Source of the DNA: Streptomyces sp. NBC_01233
Lineage (GTDB): Bacteria; Actinomycetota; Actinomycetes; Streptomycetales; Streptomycetaceae
DNA length: 64,000 nt
Assembly: GCF_035989305.1 (NCBI RefSeq)
Contig: NZ_CP108514.1
Span: 4,813,501-4,877,500 of the forward strand
Direction: 5' to 3'
Position 1 is the stretch's first letter. Every line of letters starts with the position of its first letter. Below are positions 61,619 to 64,000 of this stretch, one piece after another. The notes under the pieces were generated by a model. The model did not search any database. It saw only the letters and a program-made list of their open reading frames with translations, and was not told where the DNA came from. The translations under genes and the position numbers were made by a program.

Positions 61619-62068
61619 ATGGCTCGTTCCAGCGTTCTTGCCCATGCTGGGAAGGTCGAACCGAACCCCTCGCACCAGGGCGCGCTCGCTGCTGCTGCTC
61701 GGATGACGCCGGACTCGGTCGAGCTCTTGGTGCGCACCCCGGACGGCGGCGAACTGACACTGCCGAGGGAGCTGGTCCGCGTCCTTCTGGCCTCGGCCGG
61801 TGAGCTGGCGCGCGGGCATGCGGTGACGGTCCTGGCGTCCGAGGTGCAGTTGTCGCCTGCTGAGGCGGCTGAGCTTCTGGGCCTGTCTCGGCCGTTCGTC
61901 GCCCGCTTGCTTGACGCCGGCGACATCCCCTCGATGAACCTTCCCGGCAGCAGTCACCGCGTGGTCCGCCTTGCGGACGTGCTGGCATTCCAGCGGCAGC
62001 GTGAGCGCCGCAGGGAGGGGCGGCGTCAGATCGCTGACGCCTTGGAGGGCTCCGACCTGCCGTATTGA
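61619..62068 (+). CDS. HTH antitoxin-like protein of a PIN-toxin pair
   Basis: The ATG at 61619 follows GGAGG by 5 bases. The 149-residue protein has an AbrB-like first half (VRTPDGGELTLPRELVRVLL) and an excisionase-type helix-turn-helix (LSPAEAAELLGLSRPFVARL, then MNLPGSSHRVVRLADVLAFQ). This is a well-known actinobacterial antitoxin layout encoded before PIN toxins, with the toxin gene next at 62111. Intact. Confidence 0.82.
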   Translation: MARSSVLAHAGKVEPNPSHQGALAAAARMTPDSVELLVRTPDGGELTLPRELVRVLLASAGELARGHAVTVLASEVQLSPAEAAELLGLSRPFVARLLDAGDIPSMNLPGSSHRVVRLADVLAFQRQRERRREGRRQIADALEGSDLPY

Positions 62069-62110
62069 CGTGGGTGTCACCGGCAGTTGTTAAGGAGGAA
62101 GAGGGGAAGC

Positions 62111-62686
62111 GTGGCAGCGCGGGTCTTTGTGGACACCAACGTCTTGTTTCCGTTCTCGGTGATGGACGTGATGCTGGCCCTCACGGAGGACTCCATCCAC
62201 GAGATCGTGTGGTCCGAACGACTGCTCGCGGAGTGGGAGCGGGTCATCGTCCGGGAGGGAAGGCGTTCGGCGGAGTCGGCTGCCGCAGTTGTCCAAGCCG
62301 TTCGACGCTTCTTCGCCGACTGTGAGATCCCGGCGGCGGCGTATGAGCACCTTGTGGATGAAATGCCGGGCGATGACCCCGATGATCGGCACCATGCTGC
62401 GGCAGCGGTGGCTGCAGGAGCGGACGCGCTGATCACATGGAATCTCGCAGACTTCCCTGCCGGTGACTTGGCTGAGCATGGAGTGCGGGTGCTCGACCCG
62501 GATTCCTATCTGTGCGGGCTGTATGACGAGTTGCCGCACGAGGTGGCGCAGACGGTGGTCAGGCTCGCCGGAGAGAAGCGCAACCCGCCCGTGACGATTG
62601 TCGATGCCGTTGCCCGACTTGCGAAAGCCGGCTTGCCGCGCTTCGCGGACCTCCTGACGCATTACCTCGGACATTGCACGAGGTGA
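62111..62686 (+). CDS. PIN-domain toxin-like protein
   Basis: From the GTG at 62111 the 191-residue protein has a PIN domain: VFVDTNVLFPFSVMD with the first Asp, EDSIHEIVWSERLLAEWERV with the Glu, and DDPDDRHHAAAAVAAGADAL with TWNLADFP. The C-terminal part (LPHEVAQTVVRLAGEKRNPP) is helical. PIN toxins cleave RNA. It pairs with the HTH antitoxin upstream, and both lie between units 6 and 7. Confidence 0.85.
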   Translation: MAARVFVDTNVLFPFSVMDVMLALTEDSIHEIVWSERLLAEWERVIVREGRRSAESAAAVVQAVRRFFADCEIPAAAYEHLVDEMPGDDPDDRHHAAAAVAAGADALITWNLADFPAGDLAEHGVRVLDPDSYLCGLYDELPHEVAQTVVRLAGEKRNPPVTIVDAVARLAKAGLPRFADLLTHYLGHCTR

Positions 62687-62718
62687 TGCGGGCGCAGGTG
62701 GTGGGCGACGGCGAGAAA

Positions 62719-62938
62719 GGTCTAGACGACGAACAAGCCCCAGGTTGTTGACCTGGGGCTTCGTTGTGGAGCGGATGACGGGAATCGAACCCGCGCTATA
62801 AGCTTGGGAATCACCCGGCACTCCCACCCGAATATTCCCCTGACCTGCGAGAACGCTGCTACAGGTGATCCTTCGGCGGGTTGCGGGAAGACCCCTAGAG
62901 ACCGCTGTTTACCGCCCTGACTGGCACGTAGTGGCACG
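62719..62938 (-). repeat. tRNA-Gly attachment-site unit 7
   Basis: It has GGTCTAGACGA, hairpin (62735-62762), tRNA 3' half (62770-62812), variable window of 27 bases, CTGACCTGCGAGAAC and the arm (62900-62938) GACCGCTGTTTACCGCCC followed by GGCACGTAGTGGCACG. It is the rightmost unit seen. Confidence 0.88.
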
Positions 62939-63001
62939 CGCGGTCTCCGTGCCCGGGGTTCTCGGCACGCATGGCCGAGTTGAGCAGGTCGCCTGAACCG
63001 C

Positions 63002-63421
63002 CTAGCTGCTCCGAGGCATGCTTGCAGTGCCATTCCCACTGCTCGTGTCCCGGGTTGCGAGAGACTCCTTGACCGCTTCGAGTGTTGCTACCTGTCGCAA
63101 GAACAGCGTGGTGACTCGCCGCAAGTCTGCGACGTCGTGGGCGTTGACGGCCTCGGCGATACCTGCCTCGGCGCGAGCCCGCTTGGGGGCTGCCGCTGCG
63201 AAGTACTCGGCGAACTCGGCGAGCTCGGGAGCAAGCTCGGGCAACATCTCCCAGGCGCTTCGAATACGCGGACGACGTCCGGGGATCCTCTCCGGTCGCC
63301 CCATGGCCGCGAGTACCGCTGCTGCCGCGCGTAGCGCCGAAAGATGAAGTACCGCGTACTGCTCAAGAGGGTCATCAAGGTCACCTGCAACTTCCAGACC
63401 TTCGCGGGCCTTCGCGAGCAT
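63002..63421 (-). CDS. SAV_6107-like HEPN protein
   Basis: The ATG at 63421 follows AGGAG by 8 bases. The 139-residue helical protein contains MLAKAREGLEVAGDLDDPLE, QYAVLHLSALRAAAAVLAAM, WEMLPELAPELAEFAEYFAA and RRVTTLFLRQVATLEAVKES. These match the small SAV_6107-type HEPN proteins of Streptomyces as I recall them. HEPN proteins are often RNases in TA systems, but the R-x4-6-H motif is not clear here. The stretch 63425-63730 after it holds no gene I can support. Confidence 0.7.
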   Translation of the reverse strand: MLAKAREGLEVAGDLDDPLEQYAVLHLSALRAAAAVLAAMGRPERIPGRRPRIRSAWEMLPELAPELAEFAEYFAAAAPKRARAEAGIAEAVNAHDVADLRRVTTLFLRQVATLEAVKESLATRDTSSGNGTASMPRSS

Positions 63422-63734
63422 GGTTGCCGCTCCTGGTGAAGAGCGCAGTGGTCGTGGCCGGTGGTTCCTGATCGACGGAGGCTGGTCCTCGCGGTCTGTC
63501 GTCCGCGCGTACACCAAGACTGGTCCCCCGAGACGTCTTGGCGAGGAACGCATCTCGTCAGAGCCAGACGAATCTTCATGCACGGGTGAGAACGCCAAGG
63601 CATGCAGCAGCCACGAGCCGAATGACCGATTTCCCTGTCTGTCTCCGATGGGGCGCTGAGCGACGTGCGACTCACGTGTTTCGAAGGGAGGGGACGTGCG
63701 CGCGATATTTGTCAGCACTTGAGCTGCGAACGAT

Positions 63735-64000
63735 TTAGAGCGCACCGATCTGTCCTCCTTGCGGGTCTGGAAGGGCCCCTGCCCCCGGTTCCAGGCGGTC
63801 TACTGCGGGGGGCGCTTCGACAGCCTGGTGAGACAGTCCCTGCTTGGCCAGTTGCTGCAGGATCTTGGGTGCAGCTATGCCTACGGTGACTGCGGCCAGT
63901 GCCCCAGCAACCTGCTGGGATGCCGCGAAGGCTGCTGTCAGGCCGGTGCCTACCCCCAGCCTGATCACTAGCGCCACGAGGTAGGGGGCCAGGGCCGGCT
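63735..64000 (-). CDS. C-terminal part of a membrane-associated protein, continuing past the window
   Basis: The minus-strand frame runs from the right edge to a stop at 63735. It encodes VIRLGVGTGLTAAFAASQQV, AGALAAVTVGIAAPKILQQL and a polar tail EAPPAVDRLEPGAGALP. The hydrophobic helix with Gly suggests a membrane protein. The start lies outside the window. The family is not recognised. Confidence 0.5.
   Translation of the reverse strand, partial: PALAPYLVALVIRLGVGTGLTAAFAASQQVAGALAAVTVGIAAPKILQQLAKQGLSHQAVEAPPAVDRLEPGAGALPDPQGGQIGAL

Noticed and set aside
36010..62812. Functional tRNA-Gly genes
   Set aside because: Only the 3' half from the anticodon loop is present in each unit. No 5' half (acceptor and D arm) pairs with it.
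35960..62938. CRISPR-like array
   Set aside because: The repeats are about 220 bp, are 1-6 kb apart and contain a tRNA half; no cas genes are present.

Overview
The window reads as a high-GC actinomycete chromosome, almost certainly Streptomyces or a close relative. The supporting families are XRE/DUF5753 regulators paired with DUF397 proteins, HATPase anti-sigma-like proteins, SpoIIE-type phosphatases, DUF5994, SCO5918-like, SAV_6107-like and DUF6247-like proteins, and a LAxTG sortase signal. Pseudogenes and insertion sequences are dense, as in an accessory or chromosome-arm region.

Region by region. 0.1-10.1 kb: a minus-strand MacAB-type efflux operon (adaptor, ATPase, permease, two paralogous small membrane proteins, a lipoprotein, a second adaptor). 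Its first adaptor gene is cut in two by a 4.24 kb island that carries an XRE/DUF397 pair, a HATPase, a resolvase-like protein, a small secreted protein and a striking run of GC-rich hairpins. 10.3-14.4 kb: small conserved hypothetical genes, two DUF5994 paralogues, three decayed gene remnants and a second XRE regulator. 14.5-25.7 kb: two DUF3494 ice-binding-like exported proteins (one with a collagen-like stalk and a LATTG sortase signal), a DUF5819/HTTM pair, truncated regulatory genes and a MerR-like gene. 16.9-20.0 and 28.4-31.5 kb: two copies of one IS3-family element, each split at the same base by an IS4-family element, but with the inner IS in opposite orientations. 26.7-34.8 kb: a PRC-barrel/small membrane protein pair and a cold-shock cluster (CspA-type protein, DEAD-box helicase with a frameshift, CBS protein split by the IS, SCO5918-like protein).

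35.9-62.9 kb is the most unusual part. A unit of about 220 bp recurs seven times in one orientation. Each unit holds the 3' half of a tRNA-Gly(CCC) gene from the anticodon loop to the acceptor end, a terminator hairpin on one side and paired arm-like repeats at fixed spacing on the other. Five units are continuous and two are split by later insertions. They divide the DNA into modules: HTH/DUF6247-like/RelE-like; multicopper oxidase plus a tyrosine-integrase C-terminus; a DUF1254/DUF1214 cluster; an AbiEi/AbiEii-like pair; PRC-barrel/CysRS-like/SixA; HTH/PIN; and a HEPN protein. This looks like repeated tandem integration at one tRNA gene, leaving a row of attP-like junctions around small cassettes, several of them toxin-antitoxin-like. 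No intact tRNA gene and no complete integrase gene is visible inside the window.

Insertions have broken many genes: the efflux adaptor, the CBS protein, an sdpA/sdpB-like pair, two att units and both IS3 orfA genes. The region therefore looks like a long-used landing zone.
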